Under the pieces are notes generated by a model. That model did no database searches. It was not told the DNA's origin and was given only the letters and a program-made list of their open reading frames with translations. Source: an uncultured Lachnospiraceae bacterium (GTDB lineage Bacteria; Bacillota; Clostridia; Lachnospirales; Lachnospiraceae). From it: a stretch of 64,000 bases of DNA. The position numbers were made by a program, and so were the translations under genes. This document shows, in pieces, positions 20,037 to 29,500 of this stretch (position 1 is its first letter; each line of letters starts with the position of its first letter). Location of the stretch: contig CAJTQI010000004.1 in assembly GCA_910578645.1 (NCBI GenBank), forward strand, positions 124,001 through 188,000, written 5' to 3'.

Positions 20037-20755
20037 TATTTTTCCTGCCTTTCTTTTTTATCACATCCGTCCTCGCCGTATATTTCATACAGCCCGTTCT
20101 TTACCATATTATCATACGCATTGAGCATATGTCTATTGGCCAACTGTTCTGCCTGGTCGGCGTCGCCTGCCTTGATTGCCTCCATAATCTGCCTGTGCTC
20201 ATCGTTTGATGCGATTCCTCTTGTATTGGTGGCAAGCGTCTTCTGTCTGACGCGGAGCACATACTGATGGTAATCCTTCAAGGTATGTTCCAACATCTTA
20301 GAGTCACATGCCTCATAGAGAATGTCATGGAAACGATTGTCCAGTTCCGCCATCTGGTCCATATGCCCCTTTGAAGCATGGAACTCTGCCAGATAAATGT
20401 TCTCTTCCATCTCTTCCATCTGCTCTTTGGTAATCTTCTCTGTAGCCAGTCTGGCGCACAGTCCTTCTAACAGGGAACGTATCATATAGATATCCTTTAC
20501 GTCTTTTGCAGTAATGCCTGTGACGTATGCCCCCTTGTTGGGTACAATCTGTATAAGGCCCTCCAATTCCAATTGTCTGAAGGCTTCCCTGACCGGTGTA
20601 CGGCTGACACCAAGTTCCTCTCCGATGGCTACCTCCTTCAGCTCTTCATGTTCCTTATATTTACCGCTGAGGATATCCTCGCGCAGTTTCTGGAACACAC
20701 GCCCTCTTAGAGAATACTTATCGTTGACCTCGTTTTTTAAATCATAGTTAGCCAT
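20036..20755 (-). CDS. GntR/FCD-family transcriptional regulator
   Basis: FadR-subfamily repressor. The winged helix spans ~residues 10-75 ([20 protein letters not shown], then [20 protein letters not shown]). The FCD ligand domain (~90-220) carries the three-His/Asp metal-site pattern, with [14 protein letters not shown] and a later [13 protein letters not shown]. The frame is open to 20842, but the ATG at 20755 follows AAGGAGT and gives the normal 239 residues. It sits in the middle of the Re-citrate synthase - icd operon and overlaps icd, so it is the natural candidate for binding the two TGTATACA sites in the operon promoter. The likely effector is an organic acid (inference). Confidence 0.92.
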   Translation of the reverse strand: MANYDLKNEVNDKYSLRGRVFQKLREDILSGKYKEHEELKEVAIGEELGVSRTPVREAFRQLELEGLIQIVPNKGAYVTGITAKDVKDIYMIRSLLEGLCARLATEKITKEQMEEMEENIYLAEFHASKGHMDQMAELDNRFHDILYEACDSKMLEHTLKDYHQYVLRVRQKTLATNTRGIASNDEHRQIMEAIKAGDADQAEQLANRHMLNAYDNMVKNGLYEIYGEDGCDKKERQEK

Positions 20756-20861
20756 TTTACTTCTTGTTTCTACTCCTTTTTGACATATTTTCTTCATCTT
20801 ATAAACACCGTATAATCCTTCGACGCTGGCACCGCAGGCCACGCCTGCACAAGCCCGGTAT

Positions 20862-22286
20862 TTACTCGCATCCGGAACCCAGAACCGGAATCCCTAATTC
20901 CTCGCAAGTCGTCTGAATCCGTGCGGTCAATTCCTCGTCCGTCAGCACGGTCACGCGCCCTGCCGCATATTCTTCATCTACCCACACTTTCAAAGCACGC
21001 ACCAAATCGCAGTTTTTATCCAGATGCTCGTCTTCTTTCAATCGGTAGTACGTATTAATCCAGTGGGCAATGCCCGCCAGGCCCGATGTATTGGATACAG
21101 CGCAAAGCACCGGTCTGTTCAGGAATTTCTCGGTATCAAATATATTGTAGATTTCTTCATTCTTAAGCAATCCGTCCGCATGAATACCGGCGCGGGTCAC
21201 ATTAAAGTTTTTGCCCACAAAAGGAGTCCGGGGCGGAATCCGGTATCCGATTTCCTTCTCATAATATTCTGCAAGCTCCGTAATCACTGTGGTGTCCATG
21301 CCGTTTAAGTCGCCACGGAGCTGGGCATATTCAAATACCATCGCCTCAAGAGGCGTATTCCCGGTCCGCTCCCCGATACCAAAAAGAGACGTATTAATGC
21401 CGGAACAACCATATAGCCACGCCGTCGTGGAATTTGATACCGCTTTATAGAAATCATTATGTCCGTGCCATTCAATCAGCCCATGGGGCACGCCCGCATG
21501 GGTATGTATCGCATAGATAATACCCTGTACACTCCTGGGAATAACCGCCCCCGGATAGTTGACTCCATATCCCATCGTATCGCATGCACGCACTTTAATC
21601 GGAATCCGGTATTCCTCCATCAGTTTCATCAGTTCCATGCAAAAGGGAACCACATAGCCATAAATATCCGCTCTTGTGATATCTTCCAAATGGCATCTGG
21701 GACTGATACCTTCCTCCAGGCAGTCACGGATAACGCTTAAGTAATGCTCCATCGCCTGTCTTCTCGTCATTTTCAGTTTCAGAAAAATATGGTAATCCGA
21801 ACAGCTTACCAGAATGCCGGTCTCCTTCATGCCAATTTCTTTGACTAACTTAAAGTCATCTTTACTGGCACGAATCCAACTCGTGACTTCCGGATAGCTG
21901 TATCCGCGCTCCATACATTTATATACCGCATCACGGTCCTTCTTGCTGTACAGGAAAAATTCACTGGCACGTATCATTCCGTTAGGCCCGCCCAGCCTGT
22001 GCAGGAAGTCATAAATTGTGACAATCTGCTCTGTCGTATAAGGCGCCCTGGACTGTTGGCCATCCCTGAATGTTGTATCTGTAATCCAGATATCTTTCGG
22101 CATGTTATGAGGCACTGTCCTGTCATTAAAAGGAATCTTCGGAATCTCGGAATAAGGGAACATATTCCGGAATACATTCGGCTTCTTCACATCATCCAGG
22201 ATATACATATGTTCTTCTATTTCTAAGAGATTATTATGAGCGTTCATGCTTACCGGACGATATGTAAAAGTTTTCTCATCGTACAT
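20862..22286 (-). CDS. DRE-TIM aldolase-type acyltransferase, probable (Re)-citrate synthase
   Basis: Member of the isopropylmalate/homocitrate synthase superfamily: TDTTFRDGQQSRAPYT (~70-85) gives the DRE signature (D-R-D-G-Q), and EWHGHNDFYKAV gives the HxH metal site. About 474 residues, without the LeuA regulatory domain. Databases usually name such proteins 2-isopropylmalate or homocitrate synthase. The Re-face citrate synthase of Clostridium kluyveri belongs to this superfamily. Co-transcription with NADP-isocitrate dehydrogenase and the lack of leuBCD neighbours favour citrate as product. Frame opens at GTG 22295, but ATG 22286 has AAGGAG 10 nt upstream. Activity is inferred; homocitrate or citramalate formation remains possible. 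Confidence 0.75.
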   Translation of the reverse strand: MYDEKTFTYRPVSMNAHNNLLEIEEHMYILDDVKKPNVFRNMFPYSEIPKIPFNDRTVPHNMPKDIWITDTTFRDGQQSRAPYTTEQIVTIYDFLHRLGGPNGMIRASEFFLYSKKDRDAVYKCMERGYSYPEVTSWIRASKDDFKLVKEIGMKETGILVSCSDYHIFLKLKMTRRQAMEHYLSVIRDCLEEGISPRCHLEDITRADIYGYVVPFCMELMKLMEEYRIPIKVRACDTMGYGVNYPGAVIPRSVQGIIYAIHTHAGVPHGLIEWHGHNDFYKAVSNSTTAWLYGCSGINTSLFGIGERTGNTPLEAMVFEYAQLRGDLNGMDTTVITELAEYYEKEIGYRIPPRTPFVGKNFNVTRAGIHADGLLKNEEIYNIFDTEKFLNRPVLCAVSNTSGLAGIAHWINTYYRLKEDEHLDKNCDLVRALKVWVDEEYAAGRVTVLTDEELTARIQTTCEELGIPVLGSGCE

Positions 22287-22380
22287 AACTGCCACACTCC
22301 TTCCATGCCTGTGTAAATTGTCATATTACATATTACCGCGCAGATAACTGCACACCCAAAAAAGAAAAGAGGTTAAAAGG

Positions 22381-22437
22381 TGTATACATTTATCCGTGCC
22401 ACGGTATAATTGTATACAATCATACTGCCTGTGTCAA
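22381..22437 (-). promoter_or_regulatory. Promoter and twin operator of the Re-citrate synthase operon
   Basis: Minus-strand TTGACA (22437-22432), 17-bp spacer, TACAAT (22414-22409). The perfect palindrome ATTGTATACAAT (22409-22420) covers the -10 box. A second TGTATACA lies at 22381-22388. Their centres are 30 bp apart, close to three helical turns. TGTATACA-like palindromes are typical of GntR/FCD regulators, and such a regulator is encoded in this operon, so autoregulation is likely. Confidence 0.75.
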
Positions 22438-22487
22438 CCATAAAAAGCAACCGCAAACTCGGATAAGCGGAGGAATTTCCTATACCA

Positions 22488-22523
22488 TAAAAAGGCGTAA
22501 GCTATTTCTTAAACCTACGCCTT
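22488..22523 (-). terminator. Terminator after the subtilase gene; rest of the 384-nt gap
   Basis: Minus-strand stem AAGGCGTA / TACGCCTT with a ~16-nt loop followed by TTTTATGG. The gap 22287-22679 holds this terminator and the operon promoter at 22381-22437. I see no further gene in 22524-22679. Confidence 0.7.
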
Positions 22524-22679
22524 ATTACTCCATAATGCTTTCCGACAAATTATTCTTTCATCAAATCAATATCTATTAAGTTTACACCTATAACATTGAG
22601 CAATGCCTTTAAAGACAAATATTCTTTCTTCATTATGAAGAAAACAGTAATCAGATTAATTTTGGTGTGAAAAGTAACC

Positions 22680-23603
22680 TCATTCCTTCTCATCACACAT
22701 TTCCTCCAAATCCAGCATTCCCCATCCCTGTTTGCTCCATGCGTCCCCCATGTCACGTGCGCTGTAAATCATCTTACGCTTCACTTCTTCATTGCTCATA
22801 TAGGGGTACTTTTGCAGATAAAGGGCACATGCCCCGGACACCACTGGTGTCGCCATGGAAGTACCGCTTTTCCTGACATATGCATTGCGGTAACCGCTCC
22901 ACATATTTCCTCTGCACTGTACATTACAAGAAATAATATCCGTTCCCGGCGCCACGATATCAGGCTTCCGGTATAACATGCTCCGGCTTCCTCTGCCTGA
23001 ATAATTCTCACATAAGTCTTTGCGCGTCCCAAAGTATCCCCCTTCATGACATCCCACCGTAATCACCTTGCGGCTGCCACCAAGAGGTGAAATAGTTCCT
23101 TCTCTCGGACCGTTATTGCCTGCGGCACACACTACCACGATGCCCTGTTCCCAAGCGGCATCCAATAAATCAACCAATTCTGTCATCCGCTCTTTCTCAT
23201 TCTGGGCGCCGATTCCAAGTGATACATTCAAGACACGGATACGGTAACGGGCGCGGTTATGCAAAACCCATTCCAGACCGCGGTACATACTGTCAATGCT
23301 GCCCTCGCCGTTATAATCCAGAACTTTGCCGACGCATAACTTGCATGCAGGAGCCATTCCCCTGTATAAACCGCGGGAAGCATAACCATTTCCGCCAACG
23401 CAGCCGGCCACATGTGTCCCATGCCCACTGTCGTCATAATTGCCTTGTCTTCCGTCCACGAAATCTGCAAAAGCAACTAAACGGCCGCCAAAATCCGGAT
23501 GCATGCCTATTCCGGTATCCAAAACCGCTACAGTAACATCATCTGTTACGGTACTTCCTTGTATGGAATCACTGCAGCCTACTTGTTTTCTAACTCGATT
23601 CAC
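22680..23603 (-). CDS. S8 family (subtilisin-like) serine protease without signal peptide
   Basis: Complete catalytic triad: Asp in VAVLDTGIGMHPDF (~34 counted from the longest frame), His in SGHGTHVAG (~67) and Ser in SGTSMATPVVSG (~254), with oxyanion Asn in CAAGNNGP. About 310 residues with no signal peptide, propeptide or membrane segment, so it resembles intracellular or AprX-like subtilases more than secreted ones. The frame is open from GTG 23618. GTG 23603 sits 7 nt behind GGAG and is my preferred start. It follows the sortase/BspA genes, but a terminator lies in between, so it may have its own promoter. A role in maturing those surface proteins would need a non-classical export route. 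Confidence 0.88.
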   Translation of the reverse strand: MNRVRKQVGCSDSIQGSTVTDDVTVAVLDTGIGMHPDFGGRLVAFADFVDGRQGNYDDSGHGTHVAGCVGGNGYASRGLYRGMAPACKLCVGKVLDYNGEGSIDSMYRGLEWVLHNRARYRIRVLNVSLGIGAQNEKERMTELVDLLDAAWEQGIVVVCAAGNNGPREGTISPLGGSRKVITVGCHEGGYFGTRKDLCENYSGRGSRSMLYRKPDIVAPGTDIISCNVQCRGNMWSGYRNAYVRKSGTSMATPVVSGACALYLQKYPYMSNEEVKRKMIYSARDMGDAWSKQGWGMLDLEEMCDEKE

Positions 23604-23644
23604 GACATATCTCCACACAATCCAATAGTCAATGCCGGAAAAAT

Positions 23645-23684
23645 AAAACTCCCGGCTATAGACTTATTCTATGCCAGGAGTTTT
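23645..23684 (-). terminator. Terminator between the second BspA-like gene and the subtilase
   Basis: Minus-strand stem AAAACTCC.GGC / GCC.GGAGTTTT with extra inner pairs, followed by ATTTTTCC. It closes the sortase-BspA transcript. Confidence 0.75.
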
Positions 23685-23700
23685 CGCGCGTTCAGTGATT

Positions 23701-26541
23701 CTATATTTTCTTAATTCTCCTCCGTTTTCCGCCCCGGTAAAAAAACATGGCCATAGCGGTGCATATAAGCCCTGCACACAAAAACCATTTCGGATGTATA
23801 CTGTAATCGCCGGTATCCGGAGAATCGTCTTTCTTGCCAAGGGATGTGAAAACTGCCTGCCCGTCTTTCACATCTGCCACCGACACATTATTACTGCTAT
23901 AATTATAAATGCCATAGGGTGAAAAATGTTTTGCAGAAAATGTAACAGCATTGATTCCGTCTACAGAAACAACTCTGCTCTCCACTTCTTCAAGCTGACC
24001 GTCCGCATCCAAACATACTACATGCAGATTATCCTCACCGACTCCTTTAGGCAGAGAAAAAGTAATATCCACTGTCTGTTTACCTAATCCCGTAATCGGT
24101 ATTCCGGTATCCGCCTCCGTCATCTTTATCTCATATGCACAGAGATTATGGGGGAGTTTATTGCCATATATTTTCCTGTAGACGTCACTAATCTGCAATT
24201 TGGCATTTTCATCGTCTTCGACCGTCAGAATATAACTATCCTCCGCTCCCTCCATCACCGCAGTTGCCACGCCGTCCTGTGGAAGCGAGTAGCTGTCAAC
24301 CCTTACGTCAATTCCCTGGGACTCTGCCACGGATTCCTTCTCGCGGTTTACGATATCACCGGTTCCCTCCTCAAGCACATAGGCCATACCGTCAATCAGA
24401 TATGTCTCTCCGGCTCCCGGAAGACTACCGCTTCCCTGCCTGCCGACAATCTGCAAAGTACCGTTTTCCCCTTCGGTTGCCTCTTTCGTTTTCTTACAGA
24501 TAACACCTGTAAATCCGGCCTTCGCATCATCCAGTACCGTGCCTGTAATGTCATTTATACTTTCCGGGATAACTGCCACTGAACTTCCCTTTAACGCCAA
24601 ATCACGGTAAGTATCCCTGTAAAGCTTCGTTGAATTTGTCCCATAAGCTAACTTCGGAAGGTTGTCACCAAAAAAAACGACCACTCCTGCGTCCTTTGCC
24701 CTTGCGCAATCCGTACCGTCATAAGCCCTAAGCCCAATTGTCTCGGCGCTGGCAGGAATATGAACTGTCTCTAGCGGACAGCCTGCAAACGCCCTGTCAC
24801 GGATTTCCTTTACCTGGTTTCCACCTTCTATCTCCGTCAGCCCGCCACATCCTTCAAATGCTGCCTCACCGATGACTTCCACACTGTCCGGCAAAATAAC
24901 TTTACTGATACTGCCGCAATTTTTAAATGCCTCGGCACCTATCTGCTTCACCTGGGCAGGCACAGAGACTACGCCGCCTTCTCCTTTATATGCCAACAAA
25001 ATGCCGTCTCCGACAATCAGGTAATCTCCGTTTCCGTTCTGTTTCCAATCTGACAGCCACGGAGTATTTGAAAATGCCGCTACTTCAATGTTCTTTACGC
25101 TACCAGGAATAACCACATCGGCCAAACTGTCACAGTGATAGAAAGCGGCGTAACCAATCTCTTCCACACCGTCCGGAATCCTGATGGACGCTAAATCCGA
25201 CCTGGCAAAAGAAAATTCGCCGAGCCTGACAATCCCCTCCGGGATATCATAGGAGGTCATCTCATCATCATAATATGCCTGGGATGCTATGAGAGAACGG
25301 TTGACAACTGTATACTTCGGGAAAGAACCTCCTTTCGCATCACCGGAACCTTCCAGACCCGGTACGGTATCCGTATACTCTTCCATGTCATCTTTAGGCG
25401 CTCCACCGATGGTTTCTCCGGTACTTCCCACATTAATCGTGGCTTCCGCATTGTCCACTAAAACGAAAGCTTCCCGTCCGATTACCCTGGTTTTTCCTTT
25501 GACAGAGGCGTCCTCCTCCTCGGCCATCGCGTTGATATGGGAAACCTCATGGTAATAATCCACCGGGGCAGTCTTTTGCGCAGCGCCGTCTTCTGACACA
25601 TCGTTACCGCTGACGCTAGAGGGAATCGGCGCTTCCTCATACTCCGATACATCTATGTCCGCCAGTTCCAAAGACTGCGCGAAAGTATCCGCCCTGGAAC
25701 CTGCATCGGCCTGAATCTCTAACTTCGTACACCCGTCGAAAGCCGTACTGTGTATCTCGCTGACCGACGGCGGAATCGCAATCGTGCGCAACCTGACACA
25801 ATCCTCGAAAGCTTTCATATCAATCGCCTTAACAGAATAAGGTATCTCTATCTCTTTCAGATTCTTACAGTTTGAGAAAGCGTAGGCGGAAATTTCCTTC
25901 ACATTACTGCTAATCTCTGCTTTTTGTAAATTATAATCACCCCAGAATGCATAGGGTTTAATCTTCTCTACCGTCCCCGGCATCGTATACCCGTCCGCCT
26001 TGCGCCCTGCTAAAACCTGATAAAGCGTATTTCTTCCATTTTTATTATAGATTGCCCCATCATCACAGGTAAACTTCGGGTTACTGCTGTCAATATGTAT
26101 ATCCGCAAGGCTGTAATCACCTGCAAAAGCACCGTTTCCAAGGCTGTCAAGCCCTGTCCCGATACTGACACTCTTAAGTGACGGACAGCGGGCAAATGCC
26201 GCATTATCAATCACAGTCACGGAATTAGGAATCTTGACGCTCTCCAGGTTCTTACATCCGGCAAAAGCGCCTGAACCGATAACTTCCACCGTATCACCTA
26301 CCGTGACACGTCTGATGCTGTCATTGTCTGCGAAAGCATCCGCCTCTATCTTTTCCACGTAATTGGAAATAGACACGTCCTCAGCCGTGCCATTGTATTT
26401 CACTAATGTAGTTCCATCCATCTGAAAATCAGATGCGGAAGAGGTTTCTACCGCTTCCACATCTGATACAGGGACCTGAGTTACTGCTATTGCCGTAGCA
26501 AGAAGCAATATACCAATCAGATTTCTTACTTTCTTTCCCAT
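23701..26541 (-). CDS. BspA-like leucine-rich-repeat surface protein with sorting signal
   Basis: 946 residues. A signal peptide spans ~1-30 (MGKKVRNLIGILLLATAIAV). BspA/LRR_5 repeats follow in two blocks (~60-290 and ~425-620) of the form IPNSVTVIDNAAFARCPSLKSV. The C-terminal ~200 residues include an adhesin-like beta domain ending with AKHFSPYGIYNY. The C-terminus carries SPDTG, then DYSIHPKWFL, a hydrophobic segment and KRRRIKKI, the layout of a sortase substrate. BspA repeats in other bacteria bind host matrix or fibrinogen. It starts 11 nt after the larger paralogue, so the two are co-expressed. Start is supported by AAAGGGA. The ligand is unknown. Confidence 0.9.
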   Translation of the reverse strand: MGKKVRNLIGILLLATAIAVTQVPVSDVEAVETSSASDFQMDGTTLVKYNGTAEDVSISNYVEKIEADAFADNDSIRRVTVGDTVEVIGSGAFAGCKNLESVKIPNSVTVIDNAAFARCPSLKSVSIGTGLDSLGNGAFAGDYSLADIHIDSSNPKFTCDDGAIYNKNGRNTLYQVLAGRKADGYTMPGTVEKIKPYAFWGDYNLQKAEISSNVKEISAYAFSNCKNLKEIEIPYSVKAIDMKAFEDCVRLRTIAIPPSVSEIHSTAFDGCTKLEIQADAGSRADTFAQSLELADIDVSEYEEAPIPSSVSGNDVSEDGAAQKTAPVDYYHEVSHINAMAEEEDASVKGKTRVIGREAFVLVDNAEATINVGSTGETIGGAPKDDMEEYTDTVPGLEGSGDAKGGSFPKYTVVNRSLIASQAYYDDEMTSYDIPEGIVRLGEFSFARSDLASIRIPDGVEEIGYAAFYHCDSLADVVIPGSVKNIEVAAFSNTPWLSDWKQNGNGDYLIVGDGILLAYKGEGGVVSVPAQVKQIGAEAFKNCGSISKVILPDSVEVIGEAAFEGCGGLTEIEGGNQVKEIRDRAFAGCPLETVHIPASAETIGLRAYDGTDCARAKDAGVVVFFGDNLPKLAYGTNSTKLYRDTYRDLALKGSSVAVIPESINDITGTVLDDAKAGFTGVICKKTKEATEGENGTLQIVGRQGSGSLPGAGETYLIDGMAYVLEEGTGDIVNREKESVAESQGIDVRVDSYSLPQDGVATAVMEGAEDSYILTVEDDENAKLQISDVYRKIYGNKLPHNLCAYEIKMTEADTGIPITGLGKQTVDITFSLPKGVGEDNLHVVCLDADGQLEEVESRVVSVDGINAVTFSAKHFSPYGIYNYSSNNVSVADVKDGQAVFTSLGKKDDSPDTGDYSIHPKWFLCAGLICTAMAMFFYRGGKRRRIKKI

Positions 26542-26552
26542 TAGAATTCCCT

Positions 26553-29500
26553 TTATGCTGTTTTTACCTTAACTTTCTTATCCTTCTTGATAAACAGGAT
26601 AACCGATAAGCAGGCCAGACCAAGTGACAAGAACCACTTCGGATGTATCGGGTCACCAGTCTTCGGCGTCGTATCAAGCATACCTTCCGTCAGGTTGCCC
26701 GTATCCACATAGACTGTATAGGGCGAGAAGTGCGTAGCAGTAAATCTGATACAAGGAACACCGTTGATTGTTGTAAAGTTTTCGTTCAGGCTCTCTAACT
26801 GGTTGCCGTTTACAACCGCGCCCGCCATATTATTGCCACCGTATGCCACCAAAGCATCCGGTATCGGAATCGTGATGTCCACGGAAAGTCCTGTGGTATC
26901 TGTAATCTTCACTGTTCCGGTAGAGTCATACAGGCTGATATCCATCGCATAATACAGGATGTTTTCCAAGCTGCCGTACTTACCTGTCAGCGCATCCGCC
27001 ACTGCTCTGGTTGCCTCATCCGTCTCGGTAATCTTGACAATAAAGTTATCCGTCGAACCGTTCACATTGGCTGTGGCAAGGTCCTTATTGGAAATGCCCG
27101 GTTTCGTAATATCCACACGGGTATCTCCGTTTCCTGTCGTACTTGTGCCACCACCGCCATTGCCACCACCGCCATTGCCACCACCGTTACCTCCTGTCGA
27201 TGTTGGAGTCGTCGGCGCCGCCGTAGCTGCAGTATATTCTGCCGTGACTGTCACATCACTGGACGGCATGGTGAAGGAAGTCGTCGGGCTGCTGACACTT
27301 GCAAGCGATACGCCTTGTGAGCTTGTGCTCCACTTGCTAAATACTTGACCGTCGGCCGCCGGGTTCGCAATAATCCAAACTGTTTGACCAGCCGTATAAT
27401 CACCGCTTCCGGCACCATTCACAACCGTCACCTTATGTTTTCCTGCCGCCGCATCCGACGATGTGGTCGAAGTTGACGCGTTGGAAGAAGATGTCGACGA
27501 TGTACTACTGCTCGATGAAGAGTTCTTATCCGAAGATGTATTCTTTGAACTACTCGTCGAATTATTGGATGAGTTCGGGTTGTTTGTTGTATTGTTGGAG
27601 GTATTTGTAGAGCCTCCGCTTGTACCTGGCACCGTAGTTGCTTTATATAATGCCAGAATTGATTTATTTGCCTTTACATTGGTAAAAGAGTCGCTCCACT
27701 TATCAAACGTATATCCGGCATGTATTGGATATGCAGGCGCAACCGCCTCCCCACCCGGCGCAATATACTGTGTAGGCCCAATCTTCTTGCCGTCTATGCT
27801 GTCATAGAAATCTATCGCATACTTTCCGCCTACCGTGCCGTCATTGCTGTAACCTTTCGCATAGAAAGTCGTATCTTCATGAATGGGTTTCTTAATATCG
27901 GTGCTATTAAGTCCGACCCAATCCTCGAAAGTCCATCCCTCCAATACAGCATCCTGTGGACGTTCCACTACTTTTCCATCTTCTACATACTGTGGATTCT
28001 CAATTATATTACCCTCGTCGTCCTTAAGGTCTTCTATTACAGAATAATCGAAGTTCAGGAATGTAACTTTCCACTGCTCTCCTAACCAGCCATCATCACT
28101 GGTCGGCAGATAAAGCAGATAAGCGTCTCCATATTCCTTGACATATCTGACAACCGCAGAATCCTTATATGTTCTTACTTCCGTACGGCGGTTCTTCGTC
28201 TCTCCATCAAATGCGCTGCCGGAAATCTTAACCTCCTTACCATAAAATGTAAGCGTACCTAATTCGTTGGCGCCTGCAAATGCGCCGCTACCTACGTCGT
28301 TGACTGACATAGGCAGTACAACGGTATCTAACCTGTCACAGTTCCTGAAGCAATCCTCAGGTATCTCCGTTAACCCTGCCGTACTTTTGTTTCCAAAGTT
28401 TACTTCCTGAAGATGGTCACAGTCTTCAAAAGCACCCGGCTTAATCGTGCTGACTTCGTTTAATTTCGGATCCGTGGACGCACTGACAATCGGTACGCCG
28501 ACCTTGTCACCCCTTGCCGACAGACATTCTTCAATCATATAGGAACCGTCTGTGTTCTTGGAATAAATAATTCCGTTGTCACATTCGTATTTCTCATTGC
28601 CGCCCACGGCCTGCATGGAGTAACATCCCCTAAACGGCGCCTTGCCGATATCTGTCAAGGCTGCACCCAGTTCAACTCTGGATAGTCTTTCACAACTGTC
28701 AAAAGCATAATCCGGTAAATACTTCACGCTATGCATCGTAATAGATTCTACCCGGTCATTACCGCGGTTCGCCGTCTCATATACTTTCTTATCAGGGTCT
28801 GTCGACTCATAATCCTCATAATAACCACTGAACAAGCCCCGGACAATATCCGTATTAGTAGGGTCGGAAGCACCCGGTTTCCTCTGCGTATACATCTCCC
28901 AGGACTTAGTATCTATTTTTTTAGGGTCCATCAAGTAGGTATTGACATTGGCAGTATTCTTATTCATTGTCTGGCCTTCTACGCCACTGATAAATCCATA
29001 TACGTCAATGGACTCCACCCCTTCCGGAATTTCAATATTACATACTGCATTCAACAATGCCTGTTCATCCGCATTCCCTGAATTACCGATGACGTAAGGA
29101 TATTTCGTATAATAAGGCTTCAAACTTGCATCTGCCGCATACGCTGTGATAGGCTCAAACAAGAAATCTATAAACGCTGAATCGGTACTACTATCGGATG
29201 TAATATTGCCTGTGCCGCCGGAAGACGCCCAACTGCCAGCATCCTTGCAGAAATCTTCCGAAATCCACGGCCCGTAATACTCCGACTTGTATGCGGCCTC
29301 CTGCGCCTCTTCATCAGTACCCGCCTCAATCCACAGGGACTTAAAAGCTTCACGCATATTATCGAAGTTCGGCCCGCTGTAGTCTGCATACATTTTCGCC
29401 ACCATCATCTCTGTATAGGATGAATAATGACCCGCATCCATTTCTTCTTTATGTGCTTCAATCAGCCTCGCTTCAATCTGGTCGTATTTCGGATAATCCA

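Noticed and set aside
22550..22756. 68-residue minus-strand frame overlapping the end of the subtilase
   Set aside because: Overlaps conserved subtilase C-terminus, lacks a ribosome binding site, and has no recognisable content.
27450..27600. Low-complexity DNA that could be taken for an intergenic repeat or CRISPR-like array
   Set aside because: It is in frame inside the giant BspA-like gene and encodes its Ser/Thr/Asn linker. There are no regular spacers.
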